Shown piece after piece: positions 10,511 through 22,600 of a stretch of 64,000 bases of DNA (within the stretch, counting starts at the first letter, position 1; every line of letters begins with the position of its first letter). Both the position numbers and the translations under genes were made by a program. Under the pieces are notes generated by a model. That model did no database searches and had not been told where the DNA came from. It saw only the letters and a program-made list of their open reading frames with translations. Source of the DNA: Primula veris (Eukaryota; Streptophyta; Magnoliopsida; Ericales; Primulaceae); assembly GCA_963682055.1 (NCBI GenBank), contig OY821750.1:12092501-12156500 (forward strand), written 5' to 3'.

Positions 10511-11698
10511 TATATTGCAGTTGCACTTGTACTCTTGCAAGACCCTCTTACATGTAAAAATTACCCACTTGAGGGGCAGTCAAAGAGTTCAGAGAGGTTA
10601 CAGTTGGACGATTCGCTATTTTGGACAAGATTGCAATAATCTAGAGAAATTCATGAGAGATGGGCTTGAAACTTACTTATTGTGTGATACCATAACTAGT
10701 TGCCTTATGATTTTTACTGACAAATTTATACTTGGTGAGGCTAGCTCGATCGAAACGAACATTTATAGCTTTGTTAATTCTTAATTCTTACTGGCCGGAT
10801 TTGTTTGTTCACTTCTACCACTTGCGCTGAAAAAATGCCCTCAAAAAAGGCTTTGAAGACAAGAATTTCAAATGGTAGTTTTTACTGCTACTTCGAGATT
10901 TTGTTAAATTACAAACACTTAAACTTTACAAAGTTAGACTGTCCTACTATATCAACAACTTCTCTTAACTCTTTGCTGCACTTCATTTGGTGTAATGGTA
11001 AATTTAGATTTGACTTATTTTCTCTCTTTGATTAATTCTGGTGATGTAATGTAACTGCCTTACCCTTAGCTAGCGATTTGTGATTGTAAGAGTATTCTGT
11101 TCTTTCAATAATATTATACTTAACTTCCAAAAAAAAAAAACAATTCTAAGCCATGAACGTCGGTTGCTTTGCAATCTGGTCACTCGCCAATGCCTAAGTA
11201 ATGGTTTTATCGTGATAAGGAAAAATCCTTACAATATGTAGTGAATAGAATAGGGTTAAGAATTACAATGTAATATTGTATGTCTTCTTACTTTAACAAT
11301 TGCTCGTATTATAGGTATGGAATAATGGTCAATCTTCTTACTGATTGCATGAATAATATATTTATCTTAGAAGATATAACATAAGATATTTGTTATATCA
11401 CCTATGGACTATACCGAAAAGATTTTCTACTAATCTATTTATGAACATACATATACAACCATATATGTCTGCGACATGGCTCCTTTCCCCTCAAGGCAGG
11501 AGGGGATGCTCCACGTAAATGAATTCGGGGAGAAGCCAAACCCTTCGCCCATGAAACAGCAGGAGGCACAGCTCCCATGCCTCTCTTAGGTGACACTTCT
11601 TAGGGAATTATGCACCCTCTCTAGGAGGCTGGCTTTGAACCTCATACTATCTAGGCTAATCAACTATATCTCTGTATTAGAGGTAGTCAATATATATT
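10511..11698 (+). other. Payload of cassette U1 (unrecognised, with poly(A)-like tract)
   Basis: Starts after TTTTTGGGAT with an acceptor-like TATATTGCAG, then an open frame to 10784 (Y-F-G-Q-D-C-N-N-L-E-K-F-M-R-D-G-L-E-T-Y-L-L-C-D-T-I) and a second in 10805-11035, both kept in copy C with a few substitutions. It is followed by a UTR-like stretch, AATAATATT near 11108 and a run of 12 A at 11131-11142, which looks like the 3' end of a retroposed transcript. A GC-richer block (11470-11640) has on the minus strand GAGGTTCAAAGCC, resembling an RNA polymerase III B box. I do not recognise the protein. Confidence 0.45.
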
Positions 11699-11944
11699 TT
11701 TTGTTGTCTTTCCATTTAAAAAAAATTCCTTTCTGAATGGTAATAATTATTGGCATCATTTAGTGTATGTCTCGTATCTAGTGTCCCCGGTGATGGGCAA
11801 TACCTTAGCAGACTCTCTCGTGTAGGAGTATTATTGCTAATTAATGACAAGGTTAAAGGCAAAGTCTTTTATTTAGATTTCAGAGAATAACAACCCAACA
11901 ATTTAACCCTCATCATAGTGCTCATTCAAGAACTCTCGGCTTCT

Positions 11945-14900
11945 TAGTTTGGACTGAAAATTTCCATCCTTACAACTTTCTTTGACAAAAAAAAAATGTT
12001 TAACGAAAAGGGGTTTTTTGTTAAATATTTTGTTAAATTTTCAACATAGGCGTATTTAATCTCATGTTTATGCATGGGTTTGCTAACATGCCCATTTGTG
12101 AATGCTCCTATTTTCTCCTAAACTTGGGGAGTGATGATCCCCGCAAGGGGATATGTTGCATTACTTTTGTCTCTTCTTGTACAAAATACTTATAAGGAAA
12201 ATTTTCAACTCGATCGAAAACGAGAAATGCTCGCCCTACAAGTTACTCATACCAACTTTTAAAAAGTGACTTGTGGTCTATTGGGCATACAAATTAATTA
12301 AGCGCTCCACCATAAAATTATTTCAGAAATTACTTTACAAACGCATAATCCCTCAAGGTAATTATGTTTTTGAAATTAGAGAGAGAACAATAACGAATCT
12401 TCCCACAATGCAGAAAAAACTTACAACCACAAAGCCTCATGGACTACTCTGAAGTCCTGAATTCACACTTTCACTTATAAGGCTATATATATGTTCGTCT
12501 TTTTTATTGTTTTGTCCGGTTAAATTACATTCCAAATTAGGAAAAAATAATAATAGTCCTATAAATATCCGCATCAAACACTAAAAAAAAAATAGAACAG
12601 AATCCGAAGCTAACTCAAAGATGACAATAGGTGCGTTAAATCTTCAGACCATCACCCTCCGGACACCAAACATGGCCTCACACACACAATAGAAAGTTTC
12701 TTTTACGATTCTCTTAAACTTTTTTAGTGAAAAAAATTGGCTAAAAACTATATGCTTGGAGATAAAAAGAAAAAAAAAAATCTTCTTTTTCTAGTCGTCA
12801 AGTTTCAAAGTAAATAGAGTTGAAAGTTGTGTGGAAAAGAACTTACATTTGAGGTTTTATCTGAGAATAAGTGTGAAAATTCCTTATTTCACTATGTTTT
12901 CTTTTTGATTTAGAGATTGTGGTGTATTTCTTTTTTATGAGTTAGTTATTAATTGTTGTAGCTCAGTCCGTTTTTTTTGTGTTTGTGGGTTTCCTCCACA
13001 AATTTACTTTTCCGAATTTAAATATAAGAAAATAATTTTTTTCCTACCAACTTTTAAAAATTTTGATGAAGATATTTATGTGGGCTTATATTATTCTCCC
13101 TTATATGTGGACTTTTTGTTTAAAATTTCGTTTTTTAGTCTTGATAAACTATTTTTTTTTTATCAATAAAACATAATGGGACCAAAGCCCATATGCAAAA
13201 CTTTAAACAAAAACACTACTATATATTTAAGGACAAAAGAAACCCTAAAAAAACAAATTAAAAAAAAAAAAAACTTATCCTGACCGCCAGATAAGATGAA
13301 AACTAATTTAATGAATTAGCTTTTTGGGATATTGGAAATGCTATAAGATCACTACCAATAAAGCCCTAAAACACACCCAATTGTTTCCTCTCTCTCACTA
13401 GTTAGCCGCAAATAGCAATGCAGGTAAGTACTCACTATATCCTCTTTCGTTTTTTTCATCTTAAACACTTTGTTCTATTTATTTTAGCTTGTTTCTATCT
13501 CACTTCACATAAAATCCATTGGCTTTATTATATCAATTTCTTTTGAATTTTCAACACCGATTAAATCTTTTATATTATATACACATGTAGGTGAAAAAAT
13601 ATAAAATAAGCTGATTTTAACACACACAAAAGCACACATACACACACGCATATCATTCCCCATATATATATATATACATAGGGGAAATGATCAACTCACA
13701 CTTAAAACAATACTAACAAAAGCAAAGTCTCAAATATACAATTTTTAAATATTCAAACTAGATTATTTTGTGGAGTTTGTATAAACGATGAATTAATGGG
13801 TGTGGGTTGCTTTAGCAAATTTTGATGTATCGAGGTTTTCTTTTTCTTAGAACCCTCATCCACGCCTAAACATTAAATTAATTTTTTATCAAAATGCTTC
13901 TTTTGCAAATTTTGGGGGTTTTAAATTGATATATAGGCATATGCGATGATGCGAAGCAAAAAGATGCACTATTTTTATGGTTCACATACCAAATTATAGC
14001 TATTTGTTTAGTAAGCAATTAAAAGTATGACTAATGCATCCTCTTTTAAACTGTACATTTTTTCTAGAAATATATAAATCTAAATACTAATTTGTTTTTT
14101 GGATTCTTATCTTGCTACAGAATATTTCGAGAAATATGGACGGAGAAGATGTCTGATGCAATTCAGAGAAGGTGCAAGAACGTAATTGGCAAGCTCCAGA
14201 GTAGGATCGATAAGGAAGGTCCCTATATAGTTCCTTTGCTAACTGACTTGTGGAAAAGGATTGAGAGTTCAGGGACTGTTAAAAACGTAATTAATTGGCG
14301 TAAAATTGATCTCCGTGTTGATAAACTTGAGTACAATGGGGTGATGGATCTTATTTCTGATGTTCAATATATGTTAAAGAGCTCAATGCAGTATTTTGGA
14401 TTTTTGCACGAGGTGAGGTCAGAAGCAAGGAAAGTGCATGATCTTTTCTTCGACATGTTAAAGAATGCATTTCCAGACAGATTTCGAAGAAGCTAGATTT
14501 CTGCCTCAACTTCCGCTCCATCTTCAAAACGCACAATAATCTCAGGCCAAAGCAAGAGACAAAAACTCATAAACGAGCCAGAACCAAAAACCTCTTCCGT
14601 GAAACACCCTTTTCGTGCCTCTCTCTCTAACGTTGACTAACCAAGAGGTTCCCGGGTGCACATGCTACAGAAAGATTCTAGGGTCGGGCCCCGGATACGA
14701 AAGAAGCTAGGACGGGCCAGGGTTGGGCTAACATGCCACCTCAGCAGCAAGGGAGTGGTGGGTCCGGAAGTTTCGGTTGGGCAAATCCTGTGAAGAAATT
14801 GAGAACTGACTCGGGCAAAAGGAGACCAAGTCATCTATGACCAAAATTATTGTGGGGATGAGGGTATTTAAATAAGAGAACTTGTTGGTTGTGCTTTAAG

Positions 14901-16150
14901 GTGCTGAGTGTCGTGTCGGCCCTTTAAACGCTTTTTTGTTGTCTTTCCGTTTAAAAAGATTTTTGTTGTCTTTCCTTTCCAGAGGTAATGATTATTTGCA
15001 TCATTTAGTGCATATCTCGTATCTAGAGCTTCCCGATGATGGGCAAAACCTTAGCAACCTCTCTTGCGTAAGAGCATTATTGCTAATTATTGACATGGTT
15101 AAGGGGAAAGTCATTTATTTAGATTTAAGAGAATAACAGCCCAACAATTTAACGTGCTCATACAAAGACTCTCGGATTACTCAAATGAACAATAGTTGCC
15201 ACCTAAAAAAAACGTTATACAAGTGGTGTTTAACTGTAATAAAAAAGTTAACTCTCATCTGTCTCTCTAAATAAATAAAAAAAGTCTATCTCTATACTCC
15301 TAACCTTAGCCGCTGCCTGCTTCGGGTAGAAGTGGTGCTTCGACGCCGCTCTTCCCCTATGATTCATACCGTGATATTTCAATCATCTCCCGTTCTTTGT
15401 CTATAGAATTTTTTTCCGAATCTTTTTCTTTCCCCATTTTTCTACATTTTCCTACGGTGTGCTCCTATTGTCTGAAAGGAGTAGATCTATACTCACCGGC
15501 TCTCCGATTTCGTGACTTATATGTTGGGGTTCATAAGGTTAGATCCATTAAAATGAGATTTTGATGTGTTGTGGATCTACACGGAGCTCCACGGGTTATT
15601 TTCACCCAAAAATTCTTATTCGCTGCAATATTGGATGGAGGATCAAAAGTTCCATTTAGACTAAATTAAGACGAGAACAAGGTTTTTATTTCATATATAC
15701 GTTGAATTGATTGACGGTCGCAAAATTGTCAAAAACAGTTTTCTCCGAATTGAAAAAAAAAAAGTTTGAAATCATAAAAAGATGCTCAATTATTGCCACA
15801 AGATGTGGAAAATTACAATAAATTTCTTAAGTGCGTAGAAGAACAAAATGAAGTATGTTTTTTCCTTCTTAGCACTATAAACTTTTATTTCATTCAACTT
15901 TTTATTGTTGATTTAGGTTGTAATAAGGTCGTTATCACCATTTATTGGAATATTAATAAAATAGTGGATTTACCAACCAATTTATATAAATAAAAAAACT
16001 CCCGGTTTCATACTTTGGATTGGAAATTTCCATCCTTACAATTTATACAAGAACATTTTCAATCCATCACCTACATCAACCTACTGATGGTAGCATTTAA
16101 GAAACACAAGGGCATTTAATCACATGTTTATTTTTCATGAGTTTTGCTGG
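11945..16150 (+). repeat. Repeat unit B (U2 cassette) with second BRM fragment
   Basis: Collinear with unit A from 589 on, but lacking about 510 bp (RNase H-like part): the join is at 12855, where ACATTTGAGGT runs straight into TTTATCTGAG. Unit C has the same join, so B and C share a more recent ancestor. The right terminal repeat is cut at about 16145, and the gypsy remnant that follows units A and C is absent here. Confidence 0.7.
13418..14837 (+). pseudogene. BRM C-terminal bromodomain fragment, copy B (frameshifted)
   Basis: Same structure as copy A: ATG CAG at 13418-13423, a GTAAGT...CTACAG intron, and exon 2 from 14121. One extra G in exon 2 (GACGGAGAAG where A has GATGAGAAG, about 14140) gives an early stop in the spliced frame. 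The bromodomain itself stays open in the next frame (to 14496) through L-D-L-R-K-like W-R-K-I-D-L-R-V-D-K-L-E-Y and F-L-H-E-V-R-S-E-A-R-K-V-H. A two-base loss and a small deletion near 14480-14505 end it. The BRM terminal peptide is again legible in another frame, ending at TGA 14837-14839. Translation could restart at the internal ATG at 14149-14151, so a shorter bromodomain product is not excluded. Most likely a pseudogene. Confidence 0.8.
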
Positions 16151-18239
16151 ATAAAGAAATGTAGGTTCACAACTCATACATTCATTTCATACATTGTTAA
16201 ACTGTTTGATAAGGTTTGCTGGATAAATAAAGCTAAACTTTGAAACCCTCGATACTTAAACGTATTGAAATCCTAAATAAATCGATATACCTTAAATTCT
16301 TCCCAATAGTTATCTTTCATCTCAGGTGTGACTTTTGTCCAATTCGACCCCTCTTCTTATACTTTATTTTTGAATATCGGGTTCATTTTTGTAGCTGTCG
16401 ATGGTTGAAACCTATTAAAAAGTAAAAACAATTTGTTGAAAAAGAATGTAGACATTGCAAAAACTAATAAAACAAGTGTGTAAATATGAATCTAATTACC
16501 GAGTAATTCTTCCGGGAGCCACACCGATCAATATCTTATTGGCGTTTGGGTACTCATCAGGAGTGTTCGGCGTATCACCTAGTGGATACGTTATCGGAAC
16601 TGTCGATAATGTACCAAAACCGTGCACAACGGACAAGAAAAACTATGTAATAAGAGAGTGAAACAAGACCAGAAAAAACAGCAAGACTTGCTAGAAAGAA
16701 TGCGAGTAAGGGAGGGGATAATACAAATAAAAAGAGCAGAAAAAAATAATATTAAACGTAATGGATGTGGGAAAATGTTTTGAAGTTATGCTAAAAAATT
16801 TGATGTTCAAGAAAAGTAGCATTTAGATTGTGTGCTTGTTATGCAATATGATCCGTGTATTCCAGAAAATATTGGAAAGATTGGGAAAAATCCATCATCT
16901 GAAGTTGGAGAATTTGAACATCAAAATGGTAAAAATTAGAGACAATTATATCAGAAAGTTTAATAATCAGAAAGTAACTGAAACGTTACAGTAAGTTTTA
17001 GTAAATAACTAGATATATGATAATTAGAGTGGCAACTCCCTTTTTAACACTATAAAGACAATTATTCATGGAATTTTCAAACTAATAAACAGACAGATCT
17101 AATACTATCTTGGTAAAAACATGTACATTTGATGCATATACATGATTTGAAATAGGTACAAACTAAGAATACGTTTAATAATTGCACCAATTACATCAAT
17201 TTTAGTGTTAATATACCAGTGACCATTTACCAACTTATAACTTTTAAGCAAAAAAAATTATACTCTTATCAGTGGTCATAGCTATTTAAGTGTCTAAAAC
17301 TGCAAATAAAAAACTCTGGCAATGATTGATTTAACCCAAATAAAAAACTAAATAAGTAAGACCATTTTACACAAACAACATCTATTAGCTTAGGAATTGT
17401 TTGTTTAAAAAGGCACAATCTATTTAATCATGGTGAAAGAGACTGTTTTGAATGATTATAACACAAATTTGGTAGTAAAAAAGAGTAATTTTTTATTTAT
17501 CAACAACTGATTTTCTTTTAACTAAATAAGTGCAACCATTTTACACAACCAACAAACCCTACTAGATCAGGCATTGTTTGTTTATAACTTTTAAGATGAA
17601 AAAAAAGATGAAAAAAAGCTAAGAATACGTTTAATAATTGCATCAATTAGATCAATTTTAGTGTTAATATACCATCAGTACGCAATATTCAGATTCAAAT
17701 CATCTTAAATTGTATAAACTATGCAATATTTTCACATATACACACCACTAAATAGTTAATATCATAATCAAACTATTAAACAAGCAAATAAAATATATAC
17801 AGACAAAAGGAGAAATAGAAAAAAAGAAAGAGAGAGACCTGTGAGTGATTGAGTGAGTGAGTGGGTTGAGTGAGCGGCTAAGGTTTTTTTTTTTTGGGGT
17901 GAGAGAGAGTGATATATATGTCTATGTTAAAAGAGAGTGATATACATGTCTTATGTTATATACAGTACGATAAAGTGTTAATGAAAAAAGAATAAGAGGG
18001 AAACATTGGTCAAAAACCAAAATAAGTGTAGGAAATATGAAAATTTGACCAAAATAAGTGTGGGAGATGTGAAAAATTAAAGAGGGAAACAAATTTATTT
18101 TCCAAATTTTTCAAAGTGTACCGAAATATTTTTATTAGCCATAAAATTTCTAATATTAAAGCATAATTTTATTTATTATAAAACATAGAATTTTTCAAAG
18201 TGTACCGAAATAGTTTTCGTGCTCTTCTCGTTAATTATC
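16151..18239. other. Mostly non-coding stretch, unit 1 only
   Basis: No counterpart elsewhere in the window. A minus-strand frame at about 16490-16640 (L-G-D-T-P-N-T-P-D-E-Y-P-N-A-N-K-I-L-I-G) is open for some 50 codons and ends in TAA, but I cannot assign it. A GA/GAGT-rich patch at 17815-17910 reads on the minus strand like a pyrimidine-rich 5' leader ending CACTCACAG/GT. The phrase TTTTTCAAAGTGTACCGAAATA is repeated at 18108 and 18190. A segment AAGAATACGTTTAATAATTGCA repeats at 17165 and 17621. Confidence 0.3.
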
Positions 18240-18299
18240 GTGTTCATCATCATCGCTCGAATTCGATGAGCTCGCTAATAAAATTCTTTCTTCATCACT

Positions 18300-18572
18300 T
18301 TATGCTATATGGATTTGGTATCCCGGCTCGGGATTGGTAGCGTTCAATGACACACGACCAAACTCCGGGTTTGTAATCCGATGTCCAAGACTTTCATCAT
18401 CTTGAAATGCCTCCGTGTCTTCCCATTCAACATTAGAATGTTGAACAATTATCGGTCTAGTTTTAACCTTGCATACAGCCCACCATTCCTTTTTCCCCTT
18501 TTTTGTTTTCTTTTTCCTCATTCCCATATCATTAGTTTCCTTATCGACCGTCTTGGATAAGGAATGTAACAC
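18300..18572 (-). pseudogene. Possible CACTA transposase C-terminal remnant
   Basis: 90 open codons: a lysine-rich stretch, then W-W-A-V-C-K-V-K-T-R and a D-T-E-A-F-Q-D-D-E-S acidic tail. The W-W-x-V-x-K-x-K-x-R plus acidic x-x-D-E pattern recalls the C-terminal DUF4216-type part of plant CACTA (En/Spm) proteins, but similarity is weak and I would not rely on it. The neighbouring 18670-18880 has repeated GTTGCTAA/TTACTAA phrases, as CACTA subterminal regions often do. No CACTA termini were found. Confidence 0.3.
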
Positions 18573-18924
18573 ACTTGTATAAGTAACATATCACCACATT
18601 TTAACTTAAAAAACTTATTCTACAAGCTATTTGCAATTAAAAATAAATACTTAACTATATTAACATATTTTTATGTTGCCAATTTTTTGGGGAGACTGTG
18701 TTGCTAAATTGATGATAATTTTATTGCTGGTTTCGTTATAAAAACTTGGCAACTATTTTAGTAACAAATCAAGGTGTTACTAAATTTCAGTTCCGAAAAG
18801 AGATGTTGATTCTGTTGCTAAATATTTTCCACAATTTATGTTGTTGTTTTGTTTGTATTATGTTACTAATCAGCAACAGAATTTTGCTCCTTTTTTTTTT
18901 TTTTGCTATTCGTCTTTTTTCTTG

Positions 18925-19293
18925 CAGTGAGTGGTCAGATGTGTTCAAGAGGGGACCATATAAATGGTATGTGATCTCGAACATTTTCCTGTTTTTATGC
19001 TTTGATCACTTTCAACTTTCAAGTCTGGTTTAGTTTCCCGTCGAATAATTTTCATGTATGTATGTTGCTGGCATGTGAGATAATTTAACTGAGAAGTTTA
19101 ATCTTAAATGAAGACTACTACATTGTATCTCAGGTATTGCCAGTTGCCACCATGTAGTTAATTTCGTTCATGAATTTAAAACTAATTAACTTTGTTCAGT
19201 ATTATCGAGCTCACTTTGTAAACGACTTTGAGAACCATAACTTGCCACATGAAATCGAAGGTTTCCATTGCTACTCCAAAATGAAAGGTGTAT
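18925..19293 (+). pseudogene. Two exon-like segments of an unrecognised gene
   Basis: The first (about 18928-18967) sits between TTCTTGCAG and GTATGT and reads E-W-S-D-V-F-K-R-G-P-Y-K. The second (about 19201-19290) sits after TTGTTCAG, before GTGTATAG, and reads Y-Y-R-A-H-F-V-N-D-F-E-N-H-N-L-P-H-E-I-E. Both look protein-like, but splicing them at these signals gives a stop in every phase, so the gene is broken or my junctions are wrong. Family not recognised. Confidence 0.3.
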
Positions 19294-19509
19294 AGCTAGC
19301 TACTGATCATTTCTTCTTTTATTGGAATCAAGGAATCAAGGAATCAAGGAAACAATGAAATGGACATGCATAAATATAAAATGACATGTTCAATACTTCA
19401 ATGTTAGTTTCTTAGGAGCTTGAGCGTATATGTGGAAAACATGGAAATACGATTTGCGACAACGGAGCAAATGAAGAGACAATTATAAATGTTCTCATAA
19501 AGGATGCTC

Positions 19510-19580
19510 AAAAAGGAAATTTTAGACTATTAATGGATGATGTTTAATGGATGATGAAGCTGATTTAATGGATGATGTTT
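19510..19580. repeat. Short tandem TTAATGGATGATG repeat
   Basis: Three copies of TTAATGGATGATG within 19530-19580, spaced 13-27 bp apart, in the 3' flank of the transferase gene. Confidence 0.7.
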
Positions 19581-19696
19581 AGGCCATTTTACGGTTTTTA
19601 CCTAATCTTGAGATCAATTTTAGGCGTCTTTACATGTTTTACCATTTAAGTCATGAATACAAATCTCTTTACACAACTTCAAGTATTCAATCATCT

Positions 19697-22600
19697 TCAT
19701 CTCCGCCTTGCAGGAATGAGTTGTTCCACTGATTTCAGCTCGAAAGGTAATTCTTCTAGACAAAGTCCCGAAAGGTACTCATCTTGGTCAAACTCTGTCC
19801 TCTTTAACGTTCTCTTGTAAGTCTCGGTGGCAAGCTTTGGATTACCCTTTGCAATACATACCTTATTACGATACAAAAAAAATTAAAACTGGCAACTATA
19901 TATAATAGGAATGGGAATAAAAAGGCGGGTCATGCATGCCCTTAAGGACTGAATGAGAAAAGTTTGGCAAACAAAATGCAGAAAACACTAAGTAACCATA
20001 CATTCCACTAAGTAGCCATACATTACAGAAACACTAAGGTGAAATAGGGGAGGGTTTGGGGGGAAGATAAACCCTGCCCGGTTAGTGTTAAAATGCTAGA
20101 CTTAGCGATATCTCTAATTTTTATTTGTTATTGAGACAAGAAAATCGAGCAACAAGATTTTTAAATTATTGCGCTACCTCTATTTGCTACTTAACAAACA
20201 ATCACAAATATCCGTCCATTAATTTCCATACAATCACTGCATCCAATAAAAATAAAGAGAGATGATATATAATAGGATGTTCCTAGACAAGATAAATAAT
20301 TGGAAGAAGTTACTGAAACTAACCGTATGCCCTTTTCCCAGCTCAGAAACCTTAAATCTCCAGTCTTTTAACTCTTGTCTATCGACTCTAGCAACAATAT
20401 TAGCTCCTCTAGTTTTCTGAAATTCTAAAGAATCCAACCTATATCCAACTCCAGTTCCTATGGCCTTGACGAATGCTTCCTTCAGACACCAATACCTGCA
20501 AAAGTGGTCGGTTCAAAGAAGACCCCTACGGGTTCGTTTAGAAAAAGAAATTTAAAACTCGTTATCATTACTTCCAACATGGTGTATGTTATCATGCATT
20601 ATGGAAAAATTAAAGTACATGGTAGAACAATTGTTTTAGAAACTCGTACTGTAACTCAAGCCACTTGATGAATTTATAGGCGACCCTCGGAAAAAAATGT
20701 GGACAGGCGACATTGCCATAACATATAAATTTGAATCTCTCAGTCCTAACACAAAAAGAAAAAGTTTAAACCATGAAGTCAGTTCAAAAGTTCAATTAAG
20801 CTGGGAACCAGAAGATACTAAGCCGTGTAGAAGAAGGTATTTGGATGGAAACCAGAAGAGACTGTTCTCTTTTTTTAATTATTTTTTTTTAAAATAGTTT
20901 CAACATTATTATGCTGGAATGAGATTAAAGTAGATTATTAATGATAACTGAAAAGAGTCAAATAACAAGTTGCTTAGTACTAACTTCAAATTAACAGAAA
21001 AGAGTATCAAAATTTGCAAAATCAGATAACAAGGTTACTTTTGCGGATGAGAAGATCTGAATGTACGATTTGAAATGCAAGTCACAGACTCACAAAATTA
21101 GTAATCTAAAAAGAATTTATCATTGCTGAATAGTACAACCCAACAACTTTCACATAATCTGTTTTCACTTTTCATTATCCTGTAACTTGACACCGCAATA
21201 GCTTTTCTGAAAAGTTAACTAACTGAATATATATACATATGCAATCTCAATCTGTTATCATATCTAACTCAAATGCATTGCTGAAACCAAAATACTGGCC
21301 TTGTTTGATTGCAGCTTATAAACCCAAGTCTTTTTTGGCTTAAAAGCTAGACAGCATTTGGTTGACCAGCTTAGCTTTTCTAGGTCTTTGGCAGAATTGA
21401 GCCACAAGCTTTAAGAAGGATGAACCCAGCTTTTTGTGGACGTCTAAAAAACTATCTTATTTTGTCAAAAGCTGTGGCCAAACAAGACCGAAGTGTGGAA
21501 TTCACTGAAAAAACAATATAAGAGATGGATGAACCTGTAAAATTCGTCCAACACGTCGTCATCGCTCCCAGCATTAACTAGATTTTCCCATTCCAGTTTG
21601 GAGAAATACGATGAAAAGTTTTGAATGTATTCTAAAACTTCTCCGTTTCCGGGAACAAAATCAGAGGAGACAATATCTAAACCTACAATGCAAAGTGGTT
21701 CGGACGCTATTGCCACGTAATCACCATGGTGTGATACATTGAAGTTAAAGTTTGGAAACTCTGACTCCATTTTATCATTCTCCTACAAAAATTCATCATA
21801 TCCTATGCATATAAGTGGAATGAGAAAGATTGTGAGAATGAAGGTTCAGTAAAATTATAATATCCGCATTTGGCTGTGTTTCTAAAACTTTTTTATCTGT
21901 TTCTGGAAAGAAAAATATGAAACAATTGTGACACATCGGGTGCACAACAGACTTCAGAGAATGATAAATCTGTTTGGACAGGTCTTACACCTTCTGGGTT
22001 CTGAAACCGAAATCAAATAAATCCACCAAAAAACTAAAACATGAACTAAAACTTATGAGGACTGAACAATAATGTCCCTAATTTTGAAGATTAGGTTGAG
22101 ATGATAGAAAATCCGAAATAAATATTTGTTTCAAATCTCAAATGCACATTCAAAGGTTGATGGATTCAAAGATGGCAATTTTGCAGATCAACTTTTGGTA
22201 GATAATGGTATTATTATAGTGAAGAAATGACCTTTCTGATGTAACAGTACTGAATTATATGATATTATTGGATTCACGAAAATGAGGATTATACAAGAAC
22301 CGAGCCTTTATCTCTGTATAATCTAGTCTTCGGATCTTTAATGAGTAGTCCCCCAACTATATAGATCTGAAATAAAGAATGTAACTGATCATTACCTGAG
22401 ACTACATATTAAGCATAGAGTGTTACCACTTACCAGATAAGGCTTGCCCTCGAGAGTGCGCTTAATGGTAATTTCATCATAGGAAATTCCCAAAACTTGA
22501 TGCACAAGTTCATATTGAAGCAACCTGCTCACCAATGCTCGTTTACGATCTTCTAGTTTGATGTATCTAATCAACATACCACTAAATTAACTTCAACTGG

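Larger units (their letters stand above)
9240..11944 (+). repeat. Cassette U1, copy B
   Basis: Nearly identical to 31110-33802. Its frame is paralogous to the U2 cassette beside it: both begin with the RNase H-like region and a GGACAAAAGAAACCCTAAA leader ending ...GAATTA(A/G)CTTTTTGGGAT, and both end with a TTGTTGTCTTTCC...GGTAAT.ATTATT.GCATCATTTAGTG tail. Between these frames U1 carries 10511-11698, which has no similarity to the BRM payload of U2 (13331-14930). Confidence 0.7.
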
